Assembly (NCBI GenBank): GCA_016296775.1
Contig: JAEDIE010000006.1
Span: forward strand, 1-53,817
Source: Bacilli bacterium
GTDB lineage: Bacteria; Bacillota_I; Bacilli_A; RFN20; CAG-826
DNA length: 53,817 nt
Direction of reading: 5' to 3'
Position 1 is the first letter of the stretch, and each line of letters starts with the position of its first letter. Of this stretch, positions 33,756-42,815 are shown one piece after another. Under the pieces are notes generated by a model that saw nothing but the letters and a program-made list of their open reading frames with translations, was not told where the DNA came from and made no database searches. Position numbers and translations under genes: made by a program.

Positions 33756-34701
33756 TTATTTAAGACCTAATTTAATTGAAGATTTTGTTGGTCAAAATGA
33801 AATAATCGATAAATTAAAGATTTATATTTATAGTGCAAAAGAAAGAAACGAGACTTTAGATCACACCTTATTTTATGGCCCTCCAGGTGTTGGAAAAACT
33901 TCATTAGCTTTTATCATCGCTCATGAATTTAATGCAAATATTAAGGTTTTATCAGCTCCAACCTTAAAAACGATAGGGGATTTAGTAGGAATTTTATCAA
34001 CTCTAGATGCTGGTGATGTCTTATTTATTGATGAAATTCATCGTCTTGATAAAGCTTTAGAAGAAATTCTTTATTCAGTATTAGAAGATTTTAAGTTAAA
34101 CATTTCATATAAAAGCAGTGAACAAGTTAAGCTAGTAAATTTTGATGTTTCTCCATTTACTTTTATAGGTGCAACTACTCAAATTGCATTGATTTCTTCT
34201 CCTTTAAGGGAAAGATTTGGAATAACTTTTAAATTTGATTATTATTCGATTGATGAAATAGCTAAAATCATTATGAAAAACGCTATAAAAATTGGTTTTT
34301 CTATTGACTATATTGATGCTTTAGAAATAGCAAAAAGAAGCCGAAAAACCCCTCGAATTGCCAATAATTTGCTTAAAAGAATCATCGATTTTACAATTTA
34401 TGAAAAGAGTAAAATAATATCAAGCAATATCCTTTTTAAAGCATTTAAAATGTTAAAAGTTGATAAAGACGGATTAAGAAAGGAAGACTTAGAAATTTTG
34501 TTTTTGATGTATAGAAAGTTTAGATTGACACCAATATCATTAGAAGTAATTGCAAGTTATATAGGTGAAAATGTATCTAGTATTAAAGAAGTATATGAAA
34601 GTTTTTTAGTAAATGAAGGATACATTGAAAGGACTAAAAGAGGAAGGATTTTGACTCCAAAAGGCATAAAAAAGTGTGAAGAAGGTCAATTTGAAGATTA
34701 A
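33739..34701 (+). CDS. ruvB: Holliday junction branch-migration helicase RuvB
   Basis: The 320-residue AAA+ motor drives branch migration with RuvA. Walker A is GPPGVGKTS (about 48-56), Walker B is DVLFIDEIHRL, sensor 1 lies at FIGATTQIALISSPLRERFG with the arginine finger, and a C-terminal winged helix ends at TPKGIKKCEE. Slightly shorter than the usual ~335 residues. Translation is likely coupled to ruvA through a 17-base overlap. No RuvC would be expected, as Bacillota use RecU. Confidence 0.96.
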   Translation: MSETNNYLRPNLIEDFVGQNEIIDKLKIYIYSAKERNETLDHTLFYGPPGVGKTSLAFIIAHEFNANIKVLSAPTLKTIGDLVGILSTLDAGDVLFIDEIHRLDKALEEILYSVLEDFKLNISYKSSEQVKLVNFDVSPFTFIGATTQIALISSPLRERFGITFKFDYYSIDEIAKIIMKNAIKIGFSIDYIDALEIAKRSRKTPRIANNLLKRIIDFTIYEKSKIISSNILFKAFKMLKVDKDGLRKEDLEILFLMYRKFRLTPISLEVIASYIGENVSSIKEVYESFLVNEGYIERTKRGRILTPKGIKKCEEGQFED

Positions 34702-34746
34702 ATTAAGTTATATTTCTTATTTCTTTTTATACAATGTATAAAACAT

Positions 34747-34775
34747 TTGTTAAATTGTCAGTTTTATAGTATTAT
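34747..34775 (+). promoter_or_regulatory. SigA-type promoter of secDF
   Basis: TTGTTA (34747-34752) and TATTAT (34770-34775) are 17 bases apart. The predicted leader of about 40 bases contains an AT-rich AATTTATAAATT-type dyad and an AAAAGGGG ribosome-binding site before the ATG at 34822. Confidence 0.6.
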
Positions 34776-34821
34776 TTAATGCGTGAATTTATAAATTTTA
34801 ATTTATAAAAGGGGTATAAAA

Positions 34822-37599
34822 ATGAAAAGATTTGTCGGATATGTTACATTATGCGCTTCTATCTTTATTGGCTTAGGAGTCGGCTTTATTCCAACAGTTA
34901 AAGGAATCAATGGAAGTGCAGATTATGCTTCATCTAAAGAATTTGTCTTTAAAATTAGCGATCGTGTTTTAACCGATGGTGAATTTAATGGTACAACTGA
35001 AAATACCAATCTTCTTCAAGATGATAAAGCAATTGATAATGTGATTGAAACATTTGGTGATCGTTTAGATGCTATCCAAGTTTCTAATTACAAAATTACA
35101 AAAATTGGCGATGACATGGTTAGTGTCATATTAAAAGCTGAAAATGATTCTTACTATGATGATATTACAGAATATTTAACTTTCAGTTGGTCATTTATGG
35201 CTTCAACTTATTCAGAAAGCCCAGTTACAATCGGAAATAGCGCATCTTTAATTCAAAATAGTAGTACAACAAACGATTTCTTTACGGCAGGTAGCGCTTC
35301 AATCGAATATAAAAATAATTATCCATTCATTGTTATTGAATTAACTGATAATGGTGCAAAATTTAAGGATCTATACGAAAAAGCTAAAGGCGATGATGGT
35401 GATGATCACGGTCATAAAGACCTTCATGTTCAAAGAGAAGGCGAAACAACCGAAGAAGGAACAAAGCCTGAAAATAAAATTTATGTTTTAAACGATTGGT
35501 TAGATGGTTTATCAATTAAAGATTTTGTAGATAAAAAGGAAACCGACAATCTTTCAATGAGCGAATATCATAAGCACGTTTTATTTGAATTTGATGCAAC
35601 TCAACCTGAATCATTCTTCTGGAATTGGGATTCTACAGATATTGCAAAAGAAGATAATTATAAGAAAATTTACTTTGGTGGCTATAATTTAAATGGTTCA
35701 GCAGCAGATGGTGCCAATTATGGTTCACTCGTCGATAGTGCTAGTGATGTCTATTTTAAATCTCTTGTTTGGTTAAATATGTTCAATGCTTCAACATATA
35801 AATATCAAATTACTTATTTAAATCAATATTATCCAAGCGAAACAATGGATAATACCGTACCTCCTTTATATGAAAACTTAGTTTATATGAACCAAGTTAG
35901 ATTCTCATTATTATTAATTGCTACATTAGCAGCAGTTGTCATGATTACTTTAGTTTATTGTTTAAACTTTGGTGTAAATGGTCTTATTGGTTCACTTACA
36001 ACATTTGGAGTAGGCTTATTATCACTCGCCTTATTCAATCTCCTTGGGGTCGAATTTAATGTTGGGGCAATTTTAGGTATATTAACATTAACAATCATGG
36101 GCATTATTTCTTCAATGGTTTTATTCTACAAGACTAAAAAAGAAATATATTTAGGTAAAAACTTTAAGAAAGCTTTCCTTGATGGTTCAAAGAAAGCTCA
36201 ATGGATTGGAATCGATGCTTCAGTTATTGGTCTTGTTGCTGGTTTAATCGCTTACTTAATTCCAAATGCTGCTATATCTTCATTTGGTATTATTGTGATG
36301 ATTGGTTCGGTATTAAATGCTATTTTAAATATTTTAGTACTTAAAGGCGTAAGCTGGTTTGTATACAATTCAAGTTATGTTGCTTCAAATCCTAAAGTTA
36401 TCGCCTTAGAAAAGAAGTTTATTCCTGACTTAACAATTGAGGAAAAACCAACATACTTTGAAGCTTTTAAAACAAAGAAAACAAAGAAAAAGAAAATTGT
36501 TGTTGCTTCAATTTATGGTGCAGTTTTAGTAGCTTCTATCGCTGGAATGATTGCGTTTAGCTCAATTAACGGAAGCTTACTAAATACTCCATCTAATTTA
36601 CAAGGTAGTGAAATTTATATTCAACAAGTCGTTCCAACAGAACAAAATGTTGATAGTTATGTTGCTAACTTTGAAGAAAAATTCGATGAGCACTTTGCAA
36701 AAGATGAAAGTGGAACCGCTTTAATTAAAGATGTTAGCGTTGAATATTATTACTTCAACTTTAAAAATGGTAATACTACAAAATACGAATATACTTACAT
36801 TATTAGCCTTGATGATGCTTATACTTCAACTTCAACTGTTTATTATAAAGATGATGCTACAAGTTCAACTTTTATAGAAACTCCAATTCTTGAAGCTTTC
36901 ACAAGTTATGCTAAAGATATTATCTTATTAAATAACGTTTCAAACGAAAATGTAGAAGTTAAAGAAGTTTATAGTGTTGATAGTGATAGTTATACAAATT
37001 ATGTTTTGCTTTTTGTTGGAATCGCCCTTGCAACTCAACTTATTTACTTTATTGCTAGATTTGGCGTAAGCAAAGCTCTTGTATCAACACTTTTAAATGG
37101 TGCTTCATTATTTATTACAATCGGATTATTTAGTTTAGTTCATGTTTCTGCAAGTCCAGTTATTATTCTTGGATTATTAGCTCTTTATATTATCAACGCC
37201 ATATTATTTGATTACATTTATGTCGGTGAAAAAGAAAAATATAAAGAGAACAAGAAAGCATTTAAATCTGATCTTGCTTCTAGATATGAAGCATATGAAG
37301 AAAGTAACAATCTTGATTACTACAATATTAAGAATTTGGTTCTCATTTGTTGCTTCCCAATCATTGCATTAATCTTTGCACCTTCAGTTAATAAGTTATT
37401 GCTTGCTTTACTTATTGTTGGTCTTATCGCTAGTGTTCCAACACTTAACTTCTTATCTCTTGAAGGACAAAAGCTTTGTTCAAGGATTTACTTATTTATT
37501 ACAAAAGGTATTAAATTTAGCAAGAAAGAAAAACAAAGTAAAAATAAAATTGGTGAAGAAGGTCCTGAAGAGGCTATCTTTACTGGAATTAATGACTAA
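34822..37599 (+). CDS. secDF: SecDF fusion, protein translocase accessory factor
   Basis: The 925-residue protein is a fused SecD-SecF of the RND superfamily, which uses the proton gradient to pull exported proteins across the membrane. It starts with a helix (about 4-27), then a large extracellular P1-like domain (about 28-355), a SecD membrane bundle (about 360-520), a second extracellular loop (about 580-715) and a SecF bundle (about 720-900). Sequence is divergent from Bacillus SecDF, so the call rests on architecture and its place between ruvB and recJ. P1 carries a low-complexity Asp/His/Glu patch (GDDGDDHGHKDLHVQREGE, near 192-210). It has its own promoter and a hairpin terminator downstream. 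Confidence 0.82.
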   Translation: MKRFVGYVTLCASIFIGLGVGFIPTVKGINGSADYASSKEFVFKISDRVLTDGEFNGTTENTNLLQDDKAIDNVIETFGDRLDAIQVSNYKITKIGDDMVSVILKAENDSYYDDITEYLTFSWSFMASTYSESPVTIGNSASLIQNSSTTNDFFTAGSASIEYKNNYPFIVIELTDNGAKFKDLYEKAKGDDGDDHGHKDLHVQREGETTEEGTKPENKIYVLNDWLDGLSIKDFVDKKETDNLSMSEYHKHVLFEFDATQPESFFWNWDSTDIAKEDNYKKIYFGGYNLNGSAADGANYGSLVDSASDVYFKSLVWLNMFNASTYKYQITYLNQYYPSETMDNTVPPLYENLVYMNQVRFSLLLIATLAAVVMITLVYCLNFGVNGLIGSLTTFGVGLLSLALFNLLGVEFNVGAILGILTLTIMGIISSMVLFYKTKKEIYLGKNFKKAFLDGSKKAQWIGIDASVIGLVAGLIAYLIPNAAISSFGIIVMIGSVLNAILNILVLKGVSWFVYNSSYVASNPKVIALEKKFIPDLTIEEKPTYFEAFKTKKTKKKKIVVASIYGAVLVASIAGMIAFSSINGSLLNTPSNLQGSEIYIQQVVPTEQNVDSYVANFEEKFDEHFAKDESGTALIKDVSVEYYYFNFKNGNTTKYEYTYIISLDDAYTSTSTVYYKDDATSSTFIETPILEAFTSYAKDIILLNNVSNENVEVKEVYSVDSDSYTNYVLLFVGIALATQLIYFIARFGVSKALVSTLLNGASLFITIGLFSLVHVSASPVIILGLLALYIINAILFDYIYVGEKEKYKENKKAFKSDLASRYEAYEESNNLDYYNIKNLVLICCFPIIALIFAPSVNKLLLALLIVGLIASVPTLNFLSLEGQKLCSRIYLFITKGIKFSKKEKQSKNKIGEEGPEEAIFTGIND

Positions 37600-37601
37600 G
37601 A

Positions 37602-37630
37602 AAAAGGCGATATTTAATCGCCTTTTAAAT
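37602..37630. terminator. Terminator hairpin between secDF and recJ
   Basis: AAAAGGCGA (37602-37610) pairs with TCGCCTTTT (37618-37626) around TATTTAA. The plus-strand T-run is short and interrupted; read on the minus strand it ends TTTTT. It lies 12 bases before the recJ ATG. Confidence 0.7.
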
Positions 37631-37637
37631 TAAATAT

Positions 37638-39194
37638 ATGAAAGATTTTTTAACTAAATTATTAGAATATTACGATATTAGCTATAATTCATATTTAAAT
37701 ATGATTAAAGAGCCAAAATATGAATCTTTAAAAGATCCTTCATTTTTTAATGGAATAGAAGAGATTTCTTCATACTTAAAAAGAAGTATTGATGAAAACA
37801 AAAAAATATTGATTTATGGCGATTATGATTGTGATGGAATTATGGCTACATCAATTATTTTTAACATGCTTAATCAATATAAAGGTTATGTTCCTGGATT
37901 TTATATTCCTAATAGAGAAATTGATGGGTATGGTTTAAATAAAAAGAATATAGAAAGATTTAAAGAACTAAATTACAACATCATTATTTGTGTTGATAAC
38001 GGAATAACTTTAGTAGAAGAAATAGATTATTTAAATTCTTTAAATATGGAATGTGTCGTCATTGACCACCACACAAAAGAAGAAAAGTTGCCAAATGCAA
38101 AGTATATTCTTCATCCGATTGTTAGTAATTTTGGGACTATTAATATGAGTGCTGGAGGAGTGAGTTTTTATCTTTCAAGAGTATTTTTAAATCGTGATGA
38201 TGATTATTTAGCAACTTTAGGTATGATTTCAACTCTTTCAGACTTGATGGAACTAAAAGAATATAATAGAGAACTTGTAAGAATTGGTCTTAGAAATTTA
38301 AATAATAATAAATATTTAAATATTGTTTCATTACTTAACAATCCTTCAACAATTACTGAAACGGATTTATCAATGATTTTAATTCCTAAGGTTAATGCTA
38401 TTGGAAGAATAGCCTTAGATAATTCTTTATTTGATATTGTTAGATATTTCACAACTGATTCAGCAAGTACAATTTTAAAACGCGTTGTTTGGATTGAAGA
38501 TATCAATAACAAAAGAAAAGACTTAATTAATGAAGCGATGATTGGTATTACAGTCGATGATTCTATGCCTTCAATTATCGAAAAGCTAGATATTAAAGAG
38601 GGTTTATGTGGCTTAGTTGCTAATAAATTTTTAGAAAAGTATAAAAAACCTACAATTATTTTTGTAGATGGTCAAAAAGAAAATGTCTTAAAAGGGAGTA
38701 TTAGAAGTAAACAAGGTTTCAATGTTGTAAAAGCTTTTGAGGAATTAAAAGATTTACTTCTTTCAAGTGGAGGTCATGCTCAAGCTGGAGGTTTATCCAT
38801 TAAAAAAGAAGATTTTGAAATATTTAAAGAAAGATTTAATAAAATTGCTTCTGATCATCAGTTTATAAAAGAAGATAAGAAAGCAATTGATATTAATTTA
38901 AGTGAAATTAATCTTAAAAATATCGAAATTATGAACACTTTAAGACCATTTGGAATGGGATTTAATAAACCAATTTTTGAAATTGACTCATTTAATTCGT
39001 CTAAATTTACTTTTTCTAGAGATCACAAACATATTATTACGAATTTAAATTTCCAATCTAGTTTAGTTTATTTTAATTTTGATTCTACAATCTTAACCTA
39101 TAAAAATGTTAAATTATTAGGATTTTTAGAAATAAACGAGTTTAATGGGTTTAGAAGTGCTCAATATATAGTTAATTCGTTTGAAAAAAATTAG
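37638..39194 (+). CDS. recJ: Single-strand-specific exonuclease RecJ, short form
   Basis: This 518-residue DHH-superfamily 5'-3' exonuclease acts in recombination and mismatch repair. The metal motifs are present: YGDYDCDGIMA (about 60-70), CVDNGITL, VIDHH (about 140-144) and the DHHA1 signature SSGGHAQAGGL (about 375-385). It is much shorter than Bacillus subtilis RecJ (786), lacking the long C-terminal region but keeping an OB-like end. No ribosome-binding site is visible. The start follows a hairpin by 12 bases, so it is either read-through-dependent or leaderless. The secDF-recJ-rel order is conserved in Bacillota. Confidence 0.9.
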   Translation: MKDFLTKLLEYYDISYNSYLNMIKEPKYESLKDPSFFNGIEEISSYLKRSIDENKKILIYGDYDCDGIMATSIIFNMLNQYKGYVPGFYIPNREIDGYGLNKKNIERFKELNYNIIICVDNGITLVEEIDYLNSLNMECVVIDHHTKEEKLPNAKYILHPIVSNFGTINMSAGGVSFYLSRVFLNRDDDYLATLGMISTLSDLMELKEYNRELVRIGLRNLNNNKYLNIVSLLNNPSTITETDLSMILIPKVNAIGRIALDNSLFDIVRYFTTDSASTILKRVVWIEDINNKRKDLINEAMIGITVDDSMPSIIEKLDIKEGLCGLVANKFLEKYKKPTIIFVDGQKENVLKGSIRSKQGFNVVKAFEELKDLLLSSGGHAQAGGLSIKKEDFEIFKERFNKIASDHQFIKEDKKAIDINLSEINLKNIEIMNTLRPFGMGFNKPIFEIDSFNSSKFTFSRDHKHIITNLNFQSSLVYFNFDSTILTYKNVKLLGFLEINEFNGFRSAQYIVNSFEKN

Positions 39195-39208
39195 GGGTAT
39201 ATTACAAT
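39181..39208 (+). promoter_or_regulatory. Promoter of rel giving a leaderless mRNA
   Basis: TTGAAA (39181-39186), 16 bases, then TACAAT (39203-39208) end only 6 bases before the ATG at 39215. Predicted transcription start falls on or next to the start codon, and no Shine-Dalgarno is present. The -35 lies inside the end of recJ. Confidence 0.55.
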
Positions 39209-39214
39209 AAAATT

Positions 39215-41440
39215 ATGGAAGAAAAAGAGAAGAAATTAGTGCCAAATGGCGGTTATCCAATGCATACCTTCGAAGATGTAAGGGAGATTTATTATGGCTA
39301 TATTTTTAACGAATCTGATAGAGCCTTAATTAAAAAAGCATATGAATTTGCTTATTTAAAACATGATGGAATTTTTAGAAAGAGTGGTGAACCTTACGTT
39401 CAACACTTAATCGAAGTTGCTTATATTTGTGCTACATTACAAAGTGGCCCAGTTACTATTTCTAGTGCTTTTCTTCATGATGTCGTTGAGGATACCGAAG
39501 TTACAATTGAAGATATTACAAGATTATTTGGAGAAGAAGTTGCTAGAATTGTCGATTCTTTAACAAAAATTCAAAGATTAAAACTTTCTAGAAATACTCA
39601 AGAAGAATTTGAAGCTGAAGATCATCGTAAGATTTTCTTAGGAATGGCTAAAGATTTACGTGTTATTATCATCAAACTTGCTGATAGACTTCATAACTTA
39701 AGAACAATCGAAGCTTTAAAACCCGAAAGACAACACGCTTTAGCAAAAGAAACATTAGAAGTTTTTGCTCCTATTGCTCATCGTTTAGGTATTTATAAAA
39801 TCGAAAGCGAATTAGAAGATCTTTCATTAAAAATAGAAAAACCAACTGAATATCAAACAATTTTAAATCACTTAAATAAGAATATTAAAAATAGAAGTAA
39901 AGCTTTAAACAACTTAAAGAAAAAAATCGCTGATATTTTAATTTCTAATAACTTTAAAATCGAAATAGAATCTAGGGTAAAATCTATTTTCTCAATTTAT
40001 AAGAAAATGTATCAAAAAGGGCATAAATTCGAAGAAATTTATGATGTTTTAGCTATTAGAATTATCACTGAAACTGAAATTAGTTGTTATGAAATTTTAG
40101 GTTTAATTCACTCTAATTTCAAACCTATTCCGGGAAGATTTAAAGACTATATAGCAATGCCAAAACCTAATATGTATCAATCCCTTCATACAACCATTAT
40201 GAGCGGTGATGGTAATATTTTCGAAGTTCAAATTAGAACTCATGAGATGGATGAAGTTGCTGAAAGTGGTGTTGCAGCTCACTGGAGATACAAAGAAAAT
40301 TCGCATTATAGTGCTAAGCAAGAACAAAGAGAAATTGAAGAAAAACTCCATTGGTTTAGAGACTTTGTTTCGATTTCTAGTGAAAACCAAGATAAGTCTG
40401 CTAAAGATTATATGGACTCTTTAACAAAAGATATCTTTGAAGCTAACGTATATGTTTTTACTCCAAAAGGAAAAGTTATTGATCTTCCAACTGGATCAAC
40501 TCCAATAGATTTAGCTTTTAAAATCCATACAAAACTTGGTTTATCAATTACTGGAGCAATGGTGAACAACAACCTTGTTCCTCTTTCAACTCAATTAAAA
40601 ACTGGTGATGTTGTAGAAATTAAGACCTCTAATAATGCTCCTGGACCTAACGAAAACTGGTTAAATTTAGTTAAAACAAATACTGCAAAAACTAACATTA
40701 AAAAGTATTTAATTAAGCGTAATGAATCTTTATTAAGGGAAGATAAAATTACTAAAGGAAGACAAGCTTGCTTAGACTTTTTCAAGGATAGAGGAGCTGA
40801 TGAAAAAGAAACAATTGACTTAATATCTACTAATAATGTACTAAATAACTACCATTGTAAAACAATTGAAGACTTATTTGTTTCAATTGCTTCTCATAAC
40901 CCTAACCCAAGTCAAATCGCTGACTTTATTGGATTTAAGAGAAAAGAAATTGATCAAAATGTTAATTTAAGTAAGAAAGAAAACTTCGATAATGATAATT
41001 GTCCAGTTACCGTTGATAATGAAACCGGCTTAAAAATTACTTTAGGAAATTGTTGTACACCAATTCCTGGAGATAGAATTATTGGATATGTTACAAAAGG
41101 AATGGGAATCACTGTTCATAGATGTGATTGTCCAAATATTGTAAATGTTAATAAGAGATTAATAGATGTACATTGGAAAGAAAATTTAAAATGTAAGTCA
41201 TATCCAGTTGATTTATTAATTGAGTGTAGCGATAGAGATAATTTAATTGTCGATATTATGTCAGCTTTGGGCTCATTAAGAATTAAATGTACTGAAATTA
41301 ATGCAAAATTGCATAGCGAAACTTTTTCTTGTTCGGTTTCGTGCCAAGTTTATTGTGAAGATTTAAATGAACTTGAGAAAGTTTATGTTGCTTTAAAAAA
41401 TGTTAGATCTGTTAATGAAATAAAGAGAGTGTTTCATTAG
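39215..41440 (+). CDS. rel: Bifunctional (p)ppGpp synthetase/hydrolase
   Basis: This 741-residue long RelA/SpoT homologue makes and degrades the starvation alarmone (p)ppGpp. The hydrolase HD domain is intact (AFLHDVVEDT near 85-94; LADRLHNLRT). The synthetase domain has PGRFKDYIAMPKPNMYQSLH, whose RFKD (RxKD) loop is typical of bifunctional Rel rather than EXDD monofunctional RelA. TGS (about 405-465), a zinc-finger region with GNCCTPIPGD, and a C-terminal ACT domain (about 670-741) follow. So ribosome-dependent regulation is expected. It appears leaderless and is followed by hisS with its own promoter. Confidence 0.95.
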   Translation: MEEKEKKLVPNGGYPMHTFEDVREIYYGYIFNESDRALIKKAYEFAYLKHDGIFRKSGEPYVQHLIEVAYICATLQSGPVTISSAFLHDVVEDTEVTIEDITRLFGEEVARIVDSLTKIQRLKLSRNTQEEFEAEDHRKIFLGMAKDLRVIIIKLADRLHNLRTIEALKPERQHALAKETLEVFAPIAHRLGIYKIESELEDLSLKIEKPTEYQTILNHLNKNIKNRSKALNNLKKKIADILISNNFKIEIESRVKSIFSIYKKMYQKGHKFEEIYDVLAIRIITETEISCYEILGLIHSNFKPIPGRFKDYIAMPKPNMYQSLHTTIMSGDGNIFEVQIRTHEMDEVAESGVAAHWRYKENSHYSAKQEQREIEEKLHWFRDFVSISSENQDKSAKDYMDSLTKDIFEANVYVFTPKGKVIDLPTGSTPIDLAFKIHTKLGLSITGAMVNNNLVPLSTQLKTGDVVEIKTSNNAPGPNENWLNLVKTNTAKTNIKKYLIKRNESLLREDKITKGRQACLDFFKDRGADEKETIDLISTNNVLNNYHCKTIEDLFVSIASHNPNPSQIADFIGFKRKEIDQNVNLSKKENFDNDNCPVTVDNETGLKITLGNCCTPIPGDRIIGYVTKGMGITVHRCDCPNIVNVNKRLIDVHWKENLKCKSYPVDLLIECSDRDNLIVDIMSALGSLRIKCTEINAKLHSETFSCSVSCQVYCEDLNELEKVYVALKNVRSVNEIKRVFH

Positions 41441-41472
41441 TATTAAATATTTCGATTTTAAAGTTCTTTCTT

Positions 41473-41501
41473 TTGTATTATATCTAAATATTAGATATAA
41501 T
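41473..41501 (+). promoter_or_regulatory. Promoter of the hisS operon with perfect dyad across spacer and -10
   Basis: TTGTAT (41473-41478) and TATAAT (41496-41501) are 17 bases apart. A perfect 11-bp inverted repeat with a 3-base centre (arms 41477-41487 and 41491-41501, ATTATATCTAA and its complement) spans the spacer and the -10. Transcription should start near 41508, leaving only about 17 bases with GAGGAA before the ATG, so there is no room for a T-box. Confidence 0.7.
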
Positions 41502-41524
41502 AATTTTGATTTGAGGAATAAAGT

Positions 41525-42811
41525 ATGATTACTGTATTAAAAGGAACCCATGATGTTATATTAGATGAAGCTAGTAAATATACATACGTGGAACAAGTTT
41601 TAATTAGAGTTGCTGAAACATATGGTTTTAAAGAGTTTAGAACTCCAATTATTGAAGCTAGCAATTTATTTACAAGATCAGTTGGTGATTCAAGTGATAT
41701 TGTTAGAAAAGAAATGTACACATTTTTAGATAAAGGTGAAAGAAGTATTACCTTAAGACCTGAATTAACTGCTGGTGTTGTTAGAAGTATGGTCAACAAT
41801 AAACTTTTTATTGAACAAGATTATCCTAAAAAAGCTTATTATGTTGGTCCATGTTTTAGATATGAACGTCCTCAACAAGGAAGATATCGTCAATTTAATC
41901 AATTTGGCGTTGAATGTGTAGGAGTTAATAATTCTTATAGAGATAGTGAAGTAATAATTTTAGCTTACAATGCTTTAAAAATGCTTGGTTTTAAAGATAT
42001 TACTTTAAAAATTAATACTCTTGGCGATGAAGAAAGTAGACTTAACTATAAAACAGTTTTGAAAGAATATTTTAAAGAACATTTAAATTCAATGTGTCCT
42101 GATTGTCATGAACGTTATAACCTCAATCCTTTAAGAATTCTTGATTGTAAAGTTCATGAAGATCAAGAAATTGTTAAAAATGCACCAAAAATGAGCAATT
42201 TCTTAACAGAAAATGCTAAAAAAGCTTTTGAAGAAGTTAAAGCTATCCTTACTGAAAATGGTGTTAAATACGATGTTGACGACTCTTTAGTTAGAGGACT
42301 TGATTATTATAGTGGTGTTGTTTTTGAATTCCATTACACTTCTAAACAAGGCAAAAACTATGGAGCAATCGGAGCTGGTGGTCACTATAATAAGCTTGTT
42401 AAAGAACTTGAAGGACCAGATATTGAAGGTATCGGTTTTGCAATGGGTATTGAACGTTTAGTTTCTGTAATGAACGATGATAATTTATTCGATGAAATCG
42501 ATTTAGAAGATACAATGTTAGATGTTTATATTCTTCCTATTGGGGAAGAAAATATCGCTTATTCATTATCATTTGCTAACAAACTTAGAAGTTTAGGATA
42601 TGCTACTGAAGTTTGTTTAGAGAATAAAGGCATGTCTCAAATGTTTAAAAAAGCTGAAAGAAGAAGAGCAAAACTTGCTTTAATTCTTGGTGAAAATGAG
42701 ATTAAAAATGGAGAAGTTGTTGTTAAAAATCTTGCCTTAAAAGAGCAAGAAACAATAAAAATGGAAGATTTAGTCGAATATTTAGATGAAATATTGATTA
42801 AGGAAGAGTAG
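41525..42811 (+). CDS. hisS: Histidine-tRNA ligase
   Basis: This 428-residue class II synthetase charges tRNA-His. Motif 2 is GPCFRYERPQQGRYRQFNQFG. The histidine-binding signatures LVRGLDYYSGVVFEF and GAIGAGGHYNKLV are present. The C-terminal anticodon-binding domain starts near 325 (LDVYILPIGEE). Length is normal. A TTGAGGAATAAAG ribosome-binding region precedes the ATG. It heads an apparent operon of hisS-aspS-tkt-Asp23-nusB-xseA-xseB. Confidence 0.97.
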   Translation: MITVLKGTHDVILDEASKYTYVEQVLIRVAETYGFKEFRTPIIEASNLFTRSVGDSSDIVRKEMYTFLDKGERSITLRPELTAGVVRSMVNNKLFIEQDYPKKAYYVGPCFRYERPQQGRYRQFNQFGVECVGVNNSYRDSEVIILAYNALKMLGFKDITLKINTLGDEESRLNYKTVLKEYFKEHLNSMCPDCHERYNLNPLRILDCKVHEDQEIVKNAPKMSNFLTENAKKAFEEVKAILTENGVKYDVDDSLVRGLDYYSGVVFEFHYTSKQGKNYGAIGAGGHYNKLVKELEGPDIEGIGFAMGIERLVSVMNDDNLFDEIDLEDTMLDVYILPIGEENIAYSLSFANKLRSLGYATEVCLENKGMSQMFKKAERRRAKLALILGENEIKNGEVVVKNLALKEQETIKMEDLVEYLDEILIKEE

Positions 42812-42815
42812 ATTT

